From Bryobacterales bacterium (GTDB taxonomy: Bacteria; Acidobacteriota; Terriglobia; Bryobacterales; Bryobacteraceae), in the NCBI GenBank assembly GCA_003167495.1, contig PMSX01000389.1:1-45188 (forward strand): DNA of 45,188 nt, written 5' to 3'. The position numbers and the translations under genes are program-made. Positions 26,801 to 34,320 of this stretch are shown here, piece after piece (positions within the stretch are counted from its first letter, which is position 1; each line of letters starts with the position of its first letter). Under the pieces are notes generated by a model. It was not told the origin of the DNA, did not search any database, and saw only the letters and a program-made list of their open reading frames with translations.

Positions 26801-26928
26801 TGGTTTTGTGCCGCAGGCAGGCATCCCAGATTTTTTCGGACGGCACGCGCAAACAGATTCCCGAATCGATCGTCAGCTACGTACTTGCCAAACATGACGG
26901 CAATTGGACGATCGAAGGAACCAAGTAA
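23821..26928 (+). CDS. Large membrane protein with TPR-like repeats, PEGA domains and an NTF2-like end
   Basis: 1035 residues. Residues 1-550 are charged helical repeats of TPR type (e.g. LREKQYKLAEQFFGGALKLL, ELLAAGELAEAEELCTKATT) and should lie in the cytoplasm. One membrane helix follows at about 557-577 (AVSIAATVVIGIGLAYWL). Outside come a proline-rich linker, two PEGA domains (about 606-677, GSLVIRSEIPGVQVAIGG; and about 678-755, ASLEIRGAQPGTQIKLDG), more helical repeats with DYNF-like spacing, and a C-terminal NTF2/SnoaL-like domain from about 930 (VISRLANAWSARDLDSILAL). In Acidobacteria PEGA modules often sit on Ser/Thr kinases; there is no kinase domain here. GGAGAAGG precedes the ATG by 8 nt. 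Function unknown; a scaffold linking cytoplasmic partners to the envelope is a guess. Confidence 0.8.
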   Translation: MQDSEFENPTEGSGEGSKALSADPTATQIVTALNQGDHVTAGNLLRGAIERSPDDKPLLRLAARQRRQAERFTRVDSLLKETREAIEGDEFVRAVGAFREAANLSQGLSGLEEATFQVGIDEAGKLGDRNWRIAKALLEDAERLNPKLVVPEQRWKDVKAAEREETIANVLEETALAKPAELGRARERLIRTLEQYPEDAGLANRLKSIEATIEDKRKWDERQRCLKKLTELRDAMQREEDPAQAGKYIPQGEALAAPYSAEPEFESVVEEIRHQVFSSQRAALALKQDRIEDCLEECAWVLSRMRQHQLFLNLKKKAEEREVSLADEYSNSVSRVKELLAAGELAEAEELCTKATTQFPQFADFKELKQEIETRRLKEDRRPQENTDEAWRLVERGERSLREKQYKLAEQFFGGALKLLPEDKKLTEHLVGLLHGCARSVVRDSAQWAEEVLQLTARILPGTVIPADLAQAVRRKRQQAKDEVVRWSSLDKIEALDARVKTAKKRDEIDALRKEVEKGRFASSSHEDVREAAIALFAKIDSKAADFERKQARRPAIYRAVSIAATVVIGIGLAYWLNNRPPTPVPETSKALESAAAAPQPNTQPATGSLVIRSEIPGVQVAIGGRQYTVSGEPLKVELNADSYQVSGSRQGYRDFGPVTVAVGKAAETVLDVKLTPLPASLEIRGAQPGTQIKLDGVLLGKAGSDEPLTLPAGDHAIELSRKGFVPKGLTRNLAPGESVVLSGTDLQLESSDAQLLSRQPSFAAVETAAAKSPSSSSRAAEQAKEELQWQAVDKNNPDALRAFANQHPTSPWSNEAKQQMETILVAREATAEDGDWNSADHSSRAALEDFLKRHPNGHHAAAASNALADVDRRARLEEMQIADEAAWKKVNPHDEASIEAYLRNVPAGHYRNSAEEDLANIRMNRDSQRETAAVLTVISRLANAWSARDLDSILALQRNLKKREVKAELSHVKEINMQISPASPPQIEGTQAVVLCRRQASQIFSDGTRKQIPESIVSYVLAKHDGNWTIEGTK

Positions 26929-27072
26929 CGATTCGGCGACTGAGTTCGGAAACCGATAGAATTTTTTTCAACGTCTGCCGGAAACTAATTTCCGCCATTG
27001 GTAGCTTTTACCTGTCAAGTAAGATACTTTATCTGTTAAACTGTTTCATCTTACCTTTCGCTGGCTAACAAA

Positions 27073-28557
27073 ATGACAAAAACTCGTTCCTTAGGATTGT
27101 CGTTAGTTGCAGTCTTTATCACGCCGCTGTTTCCGCAATCGGTGCCGATTTCGAGCGTTCCTGGACTAAGTGCGGCGCTGCCTCCGGCCACTGCTTGTAC
27201 TGGCAAAACGAACCTTCTTTGCGCCATCCCCAACCTCTACGGGCCGTATGGATTGGTTCTGCCCAACCCAGGCATAGCGCCATCGTTCGTCTCGTCCTTC
27301 CAGACAAGCTTCGCGGCTACGGCAACGCAGCTCAGTTTGCTACCGCTAGCCAACCCCTCGGGATTTGTTTATCAATATGATTCCCAAACCGGCCTTTATT
27401 CGCGGACCACGCAGAGCTTAGGTCCGGTGCTGACTGAGCGGGGCGAAACCATCGGGCGCCACAAATTTTCTTTTGGCGCCACTTATCAGAGATTTCGTTT
27501 TCAGAAATTGGACGGCGTGGATCTCCATGATATTCCAGCCGTGCTGCCGGCGGTGAAGAGTTCGGTACCCGCCGGCGATTCTTACTTGGCAGGACAGTTC
27601 ATATCCACCCAAAACTCGGTGGATCTTAAGATGAACGAATTTACAGTTTTCGCGACTTATGGATTGACCAATCGGATTGATATTTCCGTGGCAGTGCCGT
27701 ACATGCAGATTGGTTTTAATGTAAATTCGGTGGCTACGATCAACCGGATTGAGGGAACGGAGCCAATTGTGTATCCGGGCCCGTCTGGGACGCCCGTTGT
27801 CGGCTGCTGCAGCAATGGTGGACCTGGACCCTATGGCCCCGTGTTTGCTAACTTTTTCAATCCAAAAGCTCCGGCCACCAGTATCATCCGCGAATTTTCC
27901 AACAACCAAAGCACGTTGCCGGGGGATTTGTATTGGAATCCGAACAAGAACACCGCACAAGGCCTGGACGACATAACGATACGCGGAAAAGCAAACTTGT
28001 ATCACGACGAAAAAGTGAGCTTTGCGTTAGTGACGGATTTGCGCCTCCCAACAGGCGATGCTGCAAACTTTCTTGGATCGGGAGCGTTGGGCGTTAAGCC
28101 AATGGCTGTTCTGTCTTTCCGGGAGGGCTTTCTCACACCGCACGTAAACGTAGGTTATCAATGGAACGGCTCGTCTATTCTTGCGGGCAATCCGTATTTG
28201 GGTACGAAGAGCACCCTGCCCGGATCCGCAGTCTTTTCGGGTGGATCGGACCTTCCCGTTTCCCGGTATGTCACGTTCTCGGCTGATTATCTCGGAGCGG
28301 AACTCGTGAATTCGCCGCGCATCGGAATGGAAACGTTCCAGTCGCCAGGCCCGCTTGCCACCACGGGCCAGGTGGGAACATTCCAAACAATTGTGCCACT
28401 CGGCAAACACGTCTACAACCAAAGCGATGCCGCCATTGGCCTGAAGATCAGCGCATACGAACATTTGCTGCTGACGATGAACGCCATCATCTCACTCAAC
28501 GATGCCGGTTTGCGGCAAAGGGTAACACCCATGGCGGGGCTCTCTTACATTTTCTAA
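27073..28557 (+). CDS. Outer-membrane beta-barrel protein (phenol MetA-pathway 'transporter' family-like)
   Basis: 494 residues. A signal peptide (MTKTRSLGLSLVAVFITPLF) is followed by a low-complexity, Pro/Ala-rich region of about 100 residues, then alternating amphipathic strands: RHKFSFGATYQRFRFQKLDG, FTVFATYGLTNRIDISVAVP, DITIRGKANLYHD, and a final aromatic-ended strand GLSYIF. The central pattern matches proteins annotated as MetA-pathway of phenol degradation transporters. It sits directly before two ABC permeases (27 nt), suggesting an export route, but the family's real role is poorly known. Confidence 0.7.
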   Translation: MTKTRSLGLSLVAVFITPLFPQSVPISSVPGLSAALPPATACTGKTNLLCAIPNLYGPYGLVLPNPGIAPSFVSSFQTSFAATATQLSLLPLANPSGFVYQYDSQTGLYSRTTQSLGPVLTERGETIGRHKFSFGATYQRFRFQKLDGVDLHDIPAVLPAVKSSVPAGDSYLAGQFISTQNSVDLKMNEFTVFATYGLTNRIDISVAVPYMQIGFNVNSVATINRIEGTEPIVYPGPSGTPVVGCCSNGGPGPYGPVFANFFNPKAPATSIIREFSNNQSTLPGDLYWNPNKNTAQGLDDITIRGKANLYHDEKVSFALVTDLRLPTGDAANFLGSGALGVKPMAVLSFREGFLTPHVNVGYQWNGSSILAGNPYLGTKSTLPGSAVFSGGSDLPVSRYVTFSADYLGAELVNSPRIGMETFQSPGPLATTGQVGTFQTIVPLGKHVYNQSDAAIGLKISAYEHLLLTMNAIISLNDAGLRQRVTPMAGLSYIF

Positions 28558-28584
28558 AGTTGATAAACTGCGGAAGTCGGCATT

Positions 28585-29742
28585 ATGCTTTCTTTTGCGT
28601 TGCTGATTGCACGAAACAGTTTGCGCAGCCGCCGCCGTAGCGTGCTAACAATTCTAAGTATTGCCGTCTCGTCTTGCATGATGGGCGTGCTGATGGCGAT
28701 GTACAGCCTATTCTTTCTGGCCGAACCGGCGCCGGACCAGGCGTTGCGCCTGATTGTAAGAAACCGGATTTCATTCGCGAACCCAATTCCCGTCTCTTAC
28801 GTTGAGAAGATCAAGTCCGTTGCGGGCGTTCGCGAAGTGATGATTCAACAATGGTTCGGCGGCACTTACAAGGATGCGCGCGAACCCGAGAACAACTTTC
28901 CACGTTTTGCGATTGAACCGGGGAAGCTGTTCCGCTTGCATCCTGAGTACGCCATAGCGAGGTGGCAAGCCGATCATTTCCTCAAACGACTCGACTCCTG
29001 TATCATCGGCCGTACGCTGGCGGACCGGCTGGGCATGAAACTCGGCGACCGGATCACGTTGCGCGGTGATATTTTTCCGGCGCGTCTCGATTTAGTGGTA
29101 GCGGGCATTTATGAAAGCACCATCGACAACGAGACGATGTACTTTCACAACCAATATTTAAAGGAGTCGCTGCCCAAAGATCCCAACTACGCCATCATGT
29201 TGATGGTCATGGTGGATGATGCGGATTCAGTCGCGCCCGTCGCACGCCGCATCGACGCTCTCTTCCATAACGCGCCGGTCCAGACCAAGACCGAAACGGA
29301 GAAAGCATTCCGCTTAAACTTTCTCAGCTACGTTGGCAATATCAAGCTGTTTCTGTTTGTGGTGTGCGCTTCGTTGGGTGGGACTGTGTTGTTGGTGGCG
29401 ACGAATTCTATAGCTATTTCAGTGCGCGAGCGGGCCAAGGAAGTCGGCATCATGAAGGCGCTTGGATTTTCAGCTGATACGGTTCTGTGCCTGATTGCCG
29501 GCGAAGCGATGTTGATGGGACTGATTGGCGGATTGATTGGTCTTTGCGGAGCACAGATACTTATTGCCGCGGTCCGAGACTGGCCTATGGTCACGGTGAG
29601 CCTCACCACGTTATCGCTTTCACCGGGCATCATGGCTATCGAATTGCTCCTCGCTGCCGCCTGTGGCATTGTTGCGGCCATACCTGCCGCATGGCGAGCC
29701 TCCCGCCGCCCGATTACCGAATGCCTGGCGCAGGCCGATTAA
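28585..29742 (+). CDS. ABC transporter permease (MacB/FtsX type), first of a pair
   Basis: 385 residues: one N-terminal membrane helix (LTILSIAVSSCMMGVLMAMY), a large periplasmic domain (about 45-250), and three C-terminal helices forming the FtsX domain (KLFLFVVCASLGGTVLLVAT, EAMLMGLIGGLIGLCGAQIL, AIELLLAAACGIVAAIPAAW). The coupling-helix motif REKAKEVGIMKALGFS is present as VRERAKEVGIMKALGFS. Such permeases need a LolD/MacB-like ATPase; none is within the window. The second permease begins 9 nt after the stop. Likely exports a lipid, lipoprotein or peptide. Confidence 0.92.
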   Translation: MLSFALLIARNSLRSRRRSVLTILSIAVSSCMMGVLMAMYSLFFLAEPAPDQALRLIVRNRISFANPIPVSYVEKIKSVAGVREVMIQQWFGGTYKDAREPENNFPRFAIEPGKLFRLHPEYAIARWQADHFLKRLDSCIIGRTLADRLGMKLGDRITLRGDIFPARLDLVVAGIYESTIDNETMYFHNQYLKESLPKDPNYAIMLMVMVDDADSVAPVARRIDALFHNAPVQTKTETEKAFRLNFLSYVGNIKLFLFVVCASLGGTVLLVATNSIAISVRERAKEVGIMKALGFSADTVLCLIAGEAMLMGLIGGLIGLCGAQILIAAVRDWPMVTVSLTTLSLSPGIMAIELLLAAACGIVAAIPAAWRASRRPITECLAQAD

Positions 29743-29751
29743 GGCGCACGG

Positions 29752-30915
29752 ATGCCGATACCTATCAGTTACAATTTGCGCAACCTGAGCGTGCGCAAAG
29801 TAACCACTTTGATGACTTCGCTCGCGGCGGCGTTGAGCGTTTTAGTGCTAGTGGCGGTGCTGGCATTAGTGGCTGGTTTGCGGAGTTCGTTCGAGGTGTC
29901 GGCCAGCCCGAAGCACCTTATCCTCATGCGCAATGGATCGACTTCCGAATTAGTTAGCATCCTCACACGGGAGAATTTTCAAGATATTCTCTCGCGTGAA
30001 GGGATTGCGCGAAATAAGGACGGACAACCCCTGGCCTCGCTTGAGATGATTACCGTTGTCTCAGTGATTCTTCCCTCGGGGACGGAGATGAATGTCACAC
30101 TGCGCGGGATGACTCACACGGGCTGGGAGATGCGTCAACCGCAGTTGGCGCTCGCCCAGGGACGTCTGTTCCAAGCAGGCGAGCGCGAAGTGGTTGTGGG
30201 ACAAGCCATCGCGGACAAATGCCCTTCGGCCCAATTGGGTGGCACGCTGCAATTCGGCAAAGAAGTTTGGACCGTCGTCGGCATTATGAACGGAGGCCAA
30301 TCGGCTTTCAACAGTGAGGTTTTTGCCGATCTCAACCAAGTGAGTTCGGAGTATCACCGTGCGAATCAGCTGAGTTCCGTATTGATCGAGTCCGCGTCTG
30401 CCGATCTGCAGCCACTCGCTTTGAGTTTGCGAAACGATCGCCGGCTTAACTTACAGGTGGAATCGGAGCGCGAATACTATCAAGATCAAATGTCCGCTGC
30501 GATGCCGGTCCAATTCATGGGGACGATTGTGGCACTGGTGATGGCTTTAGGAGGCGCGTTTGCATGTATGAATACGATGTACACGGCAATCGCGCGGCGG
30601 TCTTCGGAGATTGGCATGTTGCGTGTGTTGGGCTTCTCACAGACGTCGGTGCTGCTTTGTTTCTTGTTGGAGTCGGTGCTGATCAGCGTTTTGGGAGGCG
30701 CCATCGGCTGTGTGTTGGCGTTGCCTTTAAATCTGGTTGAGACAGCGATTGGGAGCTACATTACGTGGAGCCAGCTGAGTTTTCGGTTTCGAGTGACGCC
30801 GGAAATTATGTTGGTTGGATTGTTATTTGCGGCGCTAATGGGAGTAGTGGGAGGATTTTTGCCCGCCCAGAGCGCGGCGCGGAGGCCGCTGATTAAGGCG
30901 TTACGCGCGCGATAA
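29752..30915 (+). CDS. ABC transporter permease (MacB/FtsX type), second of a pair
   Basis: 387 residues with the same architecture as the previous gene: one N-terminal helix (LAAALSVLVLVAVLALVAGL), a periplasmic domain, and a C-terminal FtsX domain (FMGTIVALVMALGGAFACMN, ESVLISVLGGAIGCVLALPL, GLLFAALMGVVGGFLPAQSA). The coupling segment IARRSSEIGMLRVLGFS matches the family. The two permeases probably form a heterodimer. The ATPase must be supplied from elsewhere. The stop codon overlaps a short A/T hairpin. Confidence 0.92.
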   Translation: MPIPISYNLRNLSVRKVTTLMTSLAAALSVLVLVAVLALVAGLRSSFEVSASPKHLILMRNGSTSELVSILTRENFQDILSREGIARNKDGQPLASLEMITVVSVILPSGTEMNVTLRGMTHTGWEMRQPQLALAQGRLFQAGEREVVVGQAIADKCPSAQLGGTLQFGKEVWTVVGIMNGGQSAFNSEVFADLNQVSSEYHRANQLSSVLIESASADLQPLALSLRNDRRLNLQVESEREYYQDQMSAAMPVQFMGTIVALVMALGGAFACMNTMYTAIARRSSEIGMLRVLGFSQTSVLLCFLLESVLISVLGGAIGCVLALPLNLVETAIGSYITWSQLSFRFRVTPEIMLVGLLFAALMGVVGGFLPAQSAARRPLIKALRAR

Positions 30916-30930
30916 AAAGGTGTCTTTTTT
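30914..30930 (+). terminator. Weak A/T hairpin at the permease stop codon
   Basis: AAAAAG, GTGT, CTTTTT followed by one more T. It looks like a small intrinsic terminator at the end of the permease operon, but the stem is almost all A-T, so it is a weak candidate. Confidence 0.3.
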
Positions 30931-31029
30931 ATGCTACCCTTAAAAAGGCAACTCACGCACGCGGATCGCCATCGCTGTTTCGGCTCATCCGCCCCGTGAT
31001 CCTCGGCACCCCCGATTCATCAAGAAAGG

Positions 31030-31755
31030 TTGTTGGTCCGTTCCTTGACCCGTCACGAACTTAAAGAGCAACTGCAGCACGATCAGTTCAAAGATGCTGT
31101 AACCGGCGCTGTTTCCTACGCCACTACCCACCGTCAAAACCTCACCCGTGGCGCCATTGCCGTCGTTGTGGTCGTCCTCCTCGCCGGTAGCTTCTGGTGG
31201 TACACCGCTTCGCAAAGAGGGCAGCGGCGTCAGGAACTCGATTCCGCCATGAGCATTCTCGATGCCCAGGTCGGCCCGCCCAATCCTGATTCACCAGTCA
31301 AAACATATCTCACTGAAGCCGCCAAAAAAGATGCTTGGATGAAGGCTCTTTCCGCCTATGTGTCCAAGTACGCCGGCACGTCCGAAGGTTACATCGCGCA
31401 ATACTACCGCGGCACCGAACGTGCCAAAAAAGACGATCAGCGCGGCGCCGAGAGCGATCTGCGTGTCGTGGCCGATTCCAATAGTTCTGTCGCGCCCCTC
31501 GCTAAAATTGCCCTCGCAAATGTCTATCTCGCCGAAAAGAAAAATGTTGAAGCGCAAACGCTCTTACAATCGCTGACCAAAGACTCCACTCCGCTGGTCT
31601 CCAAGGCCCAGGCCCAAATCCTTGAAGCGCAGCTTAATCAATCCAGTAACCCGCAAGCGGCCAAAGACGTTCTCAAAACACTTGATCCGGCCGATCAAAG
31701 GCGCGATGCCGTTAAGCGCGCCGCCGAAGAAGTCACTTCCGATCTTTCGAAGTGA
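31030..31755 (+). CDS. YfgM/TPR-like single-pass membrane protein
   Basis: About 240 residues. A cytoplasmic N-terminus (TRHELKEQLQHDQFKDAV) precedes one membrane helix (AIAVVVVVLLAGSFWWYT) and a periplasmic part with TPR-like helices (DSAMSILDAQ, APLAKIALANVYLAEKKNVE). This matches YfgM-type proteins, which assist envelope protein folding near the translocon. No ATG is available; TTG codons at 31030, 31033 or 31045 are the candidates after AAGAAAGG, and I keep the longest. The stop overlaps the GTG start of dgt. Confidence 0.78.
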   Translation: MLVRSLTRHELKEQLQHDQFKDAVTGAVSYATTHRQNLTRGAIAVVVVVLLAGSFWWYTASQRGQRRQELDSAMSILDAQVGPPNPDSPVKTYLTEAAKKDAWMKALSAYVSKYAGTSEGYIAQYYRGTERAKKDDQRGAESDLRVVADSNSSVAPLAKIALANVYLAEKKNVEAQTLLQSLTKDSTPLVSKAQAQILEAQLNQSSNPQAAKDVLKTLDPADQRRDAVKRAAEEVTSDLSK

Positions 31756-32885
31756 CGCCTGCTGCGCGGGAAGACATGTTGCGGTCGATCCGTCTCGGCT
31801 TCCCTAACCTGCACGGCCGAAAATTTCCCGAACCTGCGCACGCCTACCGAAACGATTTTCAGCGCGACCGCGATCGCGTCATTCATTCGCGAGCCTTCCG
31901 CCGCATGGAAGGCAAAACGCAAGTCTTTGCGGCCGGGCTTTGCGATCACTTCCGCAACCGCCTCACGCACTCGATCGAAGTTTCGCAAGTCGCCCGCACC
32001 GTCGCCGTCGCTCTCGGGCTGAATGAGGAGTTTACCGAAACACTCGCCTTGGCGCACGATCTCGGCCACCCGCCATTCGGCCACACCGGCGAACGCGAGC
32101 TCAACAGCCAGATGGCCCGCTTCGGCAAAAGCTTCGAGCACAATCGGCACGCCTTACGCATCGTCGATCTCCTCGAAGAACGCTATGCGCGCTTCGACGG
32201 CCTGAACCTCACGTTTGAAGTGCGCGAAGGCATTCTAAAACACTCGCGCGAAATCCCCAAAGACGCCGAGCCGGATCTGCAGGAATTCCTCCCGGGCCTG
32301 CGTCCACCTCTCGAAGCTCAACTCCTGGACCTTGCCGACGAAATTGCCTACAACACCGCCGACCTTGACGACGCTTTCAGCGCCGGCCTGTTTTCTATGG
32401 ACGCGTTGCGCCAGGAAATCGATCTCTTCGCCGAGATCGCCGAACAAGTCGATACGCAATTTCCCGGCGCCAACGAACGCGTGCGTTTTTGGGAAGTGTT
32501 ACGCCAGATCATGAGCTTCTTGATTGGAGGTTTGATCGAAGGCACCCACGCCGCCGTGACCAAATCAGCTGCGGAAAGCGTCGACGACATACGCTCTCTC
32601 AGTCACCGCCTCGCCACCTTGACCCCGCCGGCCAAACACGTCAACGCGCAGTTGAATGCGTTTCTGGTCGATCACCTGTACGTTCACCCCGCCCTTATCC
32701 ACGACCGTGAAATCGCCGTCCGCAAATTAGCCGAACTCTTTCAGTACTTCCTTGCTCATCCCGACCGTGTGTCCGCCGGCTACCGCGAACGCCTTAAAGA
32801 CGACCCGCCCGAACGTGTGATCTGCGACTACATCGCTGGCATGACGGATGCGTACTTCCACAAGATCTATCGCGAGCTTTTGTAA
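31752..32885 (+). CDS. dgt: Deoxyguanosinetriphosphate triphosphohydrolase-like protein
   Basis: 377 residues of an HD-domain dNTPase, which splits dGTP or other dNTPs into nucleoside and triphosphate. The HD ligands are clear: H73 in RLTHSIEVSQ, H102-D103 in LALAHDLGHPPFGHTGE, and the distal Asp in YNTADLDDAFSAG. The N-terminal FQRDRDRVIHSRAFRRMEGK is the family signature, and the length fits the shorter type-2 dGTPase-like group. GTG 31752 overlaps the stop of the previous gene (GTGA), so it is coupled to the YfgM-like gene; no functional link is known. Confidence 0.92.
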   Translation: MTPAAREDMLRSIRLGFPNLHGRKFPEPAHAYRNDFQRDRDRVIHSRAFRRMEGKTQVFAAGLCDHFRNRLTHSIEVSQVARTVAVALGLNEEFTETLALAHDLGHPPFGHTGERELNSQMARFGKSFEHNRHALRIVDLLEERYARFDGLNLTFEVREGILKHSREIPKDAEPDLQEFLPGLRPPLEAQLLDLADEIAYNTADLDDAFSAGLFSMDALRQEIDLFAEIAEQVDTQFPGANERVRFWEVLRQIMSFLIGGLIEGTHAAVTKSAAESVDDIRSLSHRLATLTPPAKHVNAQLNAFLVDHLYVHPALIHDREIAVRKLAELFQYFLAHPDRVSAGYRERLKDDPPERVICDYIAGMTDAYFHKIYRELL

Positions 32886-32926
32886 GACTTCAACAACAGA
32901 GGTACTTGCAAAAAGCTAAGAGCAGC

Positions 32927-33289
32927 TTAGAATAAAGCGCGAAGAATGTTTGGAGAAAAGGCCTCCGGCGGTGTAACACTCAGCAAGCCGCCTGCAGCCG
33001 TTGGCGCGCTCGCTGGTACGCAGCCCACCGCGCGGGTCGCCCAATCCGTAGGCAGTGGGCCCAAATCTCGAATGCTGAGAATGAGGTGGTCGGGGATTTT
33101 GGCCTTTACGCAAATGTACTCCGGCATCTGTGTGATAGACGAGAGATGAACCAACACCTCTAGGGGCCGCTGAGGCCTCACGCTCGCCAGCATAGACAAT
33201 GCGATGACCCTGTTCGTGCCAACGGCAAACCGTAAAGGCCGCCGCGTCCGTCCGAACTCCGCATACTCAGATCGGCCGTGATACGGCGA
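32927..33289 (-). pseudogene. Second RES-domain toxin, decayed
   Basis: Minus-strand fragments of a RES toxin appear in several frames: RITADLS near the start, AFTVCRWHEQGHRIVYAGER (compare the family's GRWH-x-x-G-x-x-IVY), then LEVLVHLSSITQMPEYICVK, AKIPDHLILSIRDLGPLPTD and the tail SVTPPEAFSPNILRALF, which ends at 32927. At least two frameshifts are needed to join them, so the toxin is dead. It follows its antitoxin remnant directly, the same order as the module at 3275-4208, but the protein is of a different RES subtype (VPSA-type ending), so the two modules are not recent copies of each other. Confidence 0.78.
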
Positions 33290-33484
33290 TCAAGCGGGAA
33301 AGCCGTGCTCCAGGTCGAACAACACACCAAGGACCTTGGCTTTGCCTTCGTCGGTTTGAGCGGCCACGCGCAATGTCTTTCCACTCAACTCGATGTTGGC
33401 GGTGTTCAACCAACTCAGGGCTTTTTGCGCTTTACCAAAAACTTCGACGGCGCGGAGCAGCAAGGGATCAGGTCTCGAGCTCAA
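33290..33484 (-). pseudogene. Xre/MbcA/ParS antitoxin remnant (DUF2384 domain only)
   Basis: 64 residues from an internal TTG contain a complete DUF2384 domain: LLRAVEVFGKAQKALSWLNT, ANIELSGKTLRVAAQTDEGK and KVLGVLFDLEHGFPA. Upstream in frame there is a TGA within 30 nt, so the N-terminal DNA-binding half is missing or out of frame. The domain that grips the toxin is therefore kept while the repressor half is lost. Without a proper start site expression is doubtful. Confidence 0.75.
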
Positions 33485-33773
33485 TAGGAAACCCCAACCT
33501 TTCGATCACAAGACTTCGAAAAAAATCGTAAGCCTCCATCCCGCGTACTATCAGCCACTTACCAGCCTCTACCACCTCCGCGCAGCCATTCTTCGCCCGC
33601 GCCCCTCTATCTTGAAATCGGAAACACACACCAACGTACCCGTGCAATCACCCAAACTTATGCAAACCCAAAGCTCCGAGCCTCAAATATGCATGGCCCC
33701 GCCCACCGCCGGATACCTGCCATTCCACACCACATTACGCACACTCCAAAAGCCCAGTCCACCCGCCGCTCTC

Positions 33774-33903
33774 AACCGGCAAAACAACCGGCAAAAACCG
33801 ATTGCGCCTGCCGCGAAAAATGGGACTTTTTACCGCGCCTGCCTATATACTTTAAGGGGCGGTAAAAAGTCCCCCAAAATCACCTCTTTTCCAACCGGCA
33901 AAA
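33774..33903 (+). repeat. Three copies of AACCGGCAAAA around the inverted repeat
   Basis: AACCGGCAAAA occurs at 33774-33784, 33786-33796 and 33893-33903, two on the left and one on the right of the inverted repeat at 33822-33873. The spacing is irregular, so this is not a CRISPR array. Confidence 0.6.
33822..33873. repeat. 15-bp perfect inverted repeat
   Basis: GGGACTTTTTACCGC (33822-33836) and GCGGTAAAAAGTCCC (33859-33873) are exact reverse complements; beyond one mismatch two more pairs extend the stem. The 22-nt loop contains TATATAC. RNA from either strand would form a strong stem. It is not next to any gene end and lacks a T-run, so an intrinsic terminator is unlikely. It may be the core of a small dispersed repeat. 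Confidence 0.75.
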
Positions 33904-34320
33904 ATCGCGGCAATTCTCCCTTCTTTTTCGTGCCGTCTTTTTCGTTCACGCATCCCGAAAAAAAATTAGCTCCCTCTTCCCACAGCAACTTTCCCGCTTT
34001 TCTCCATAAACCTCCCACGCCCTCCCATCACAATCGATTCAAAGGCGGCGTCAGTCGCCTCCTACTTGTAGCAAGAGGCGGTTCTGCCGTCTCTCACTTC
34101 TTCAAAGAGATTCAAAATGCCTCAACTTACCGAACTGATAGACCGTCCGGCAGGCGTTCCCCTCTTTTTCGCTGCCCACCGGAGCGCGTTTTTCAGCGGA
34201 GATTCCTGGCCCACCAGCTGCGCTCGGAATTCTGCGCTTGGCTTTCATCACGCACCCAACGGCCGCCAGCCCTTTGGCGAGTAGTCGCAAAAGAAGTAGA
34301 ATTGAGGCCGGGGGTAACGT

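Larger units (their letters stand above)
33485..34320. other. 836-nt stretch without a supported gene
   Basis: The plus strand is rich in C and A runs and poor in G, unlike neighbouring genes, and one long frame through it is clearly an artefact. It contains a long inverted repeat and three copies of AACCGGCAAAA, listed separately. A 55-codon frame from ATG 34117 (MPQLTELIDRPAGVPLFFAA at its start) has no recognisable relatives that I can name and I do not call it. The right end supplies the start region of the first VWA gene. Confidence 0.55.

Noticed and set aside
26979..26994. CGGAAA-CTAA-TTTCCG hairpin after the PEGA/TPR gene as terminator
   Set aside because: A real 6-bp stem, but not followed by T residues; it may slow polymerase or be chance, so it is not called.
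32900..32925. Hairpin terminator (CTAAG-N5-CTTAG) between dgt and the RES relic
   Set aside because: Stem of only 5 bp and no T-run on either side.
33774..33903. CRISPR array
   Set aside because: Only three short 11-nt copies at unequal spacing and no cas genes in the window.
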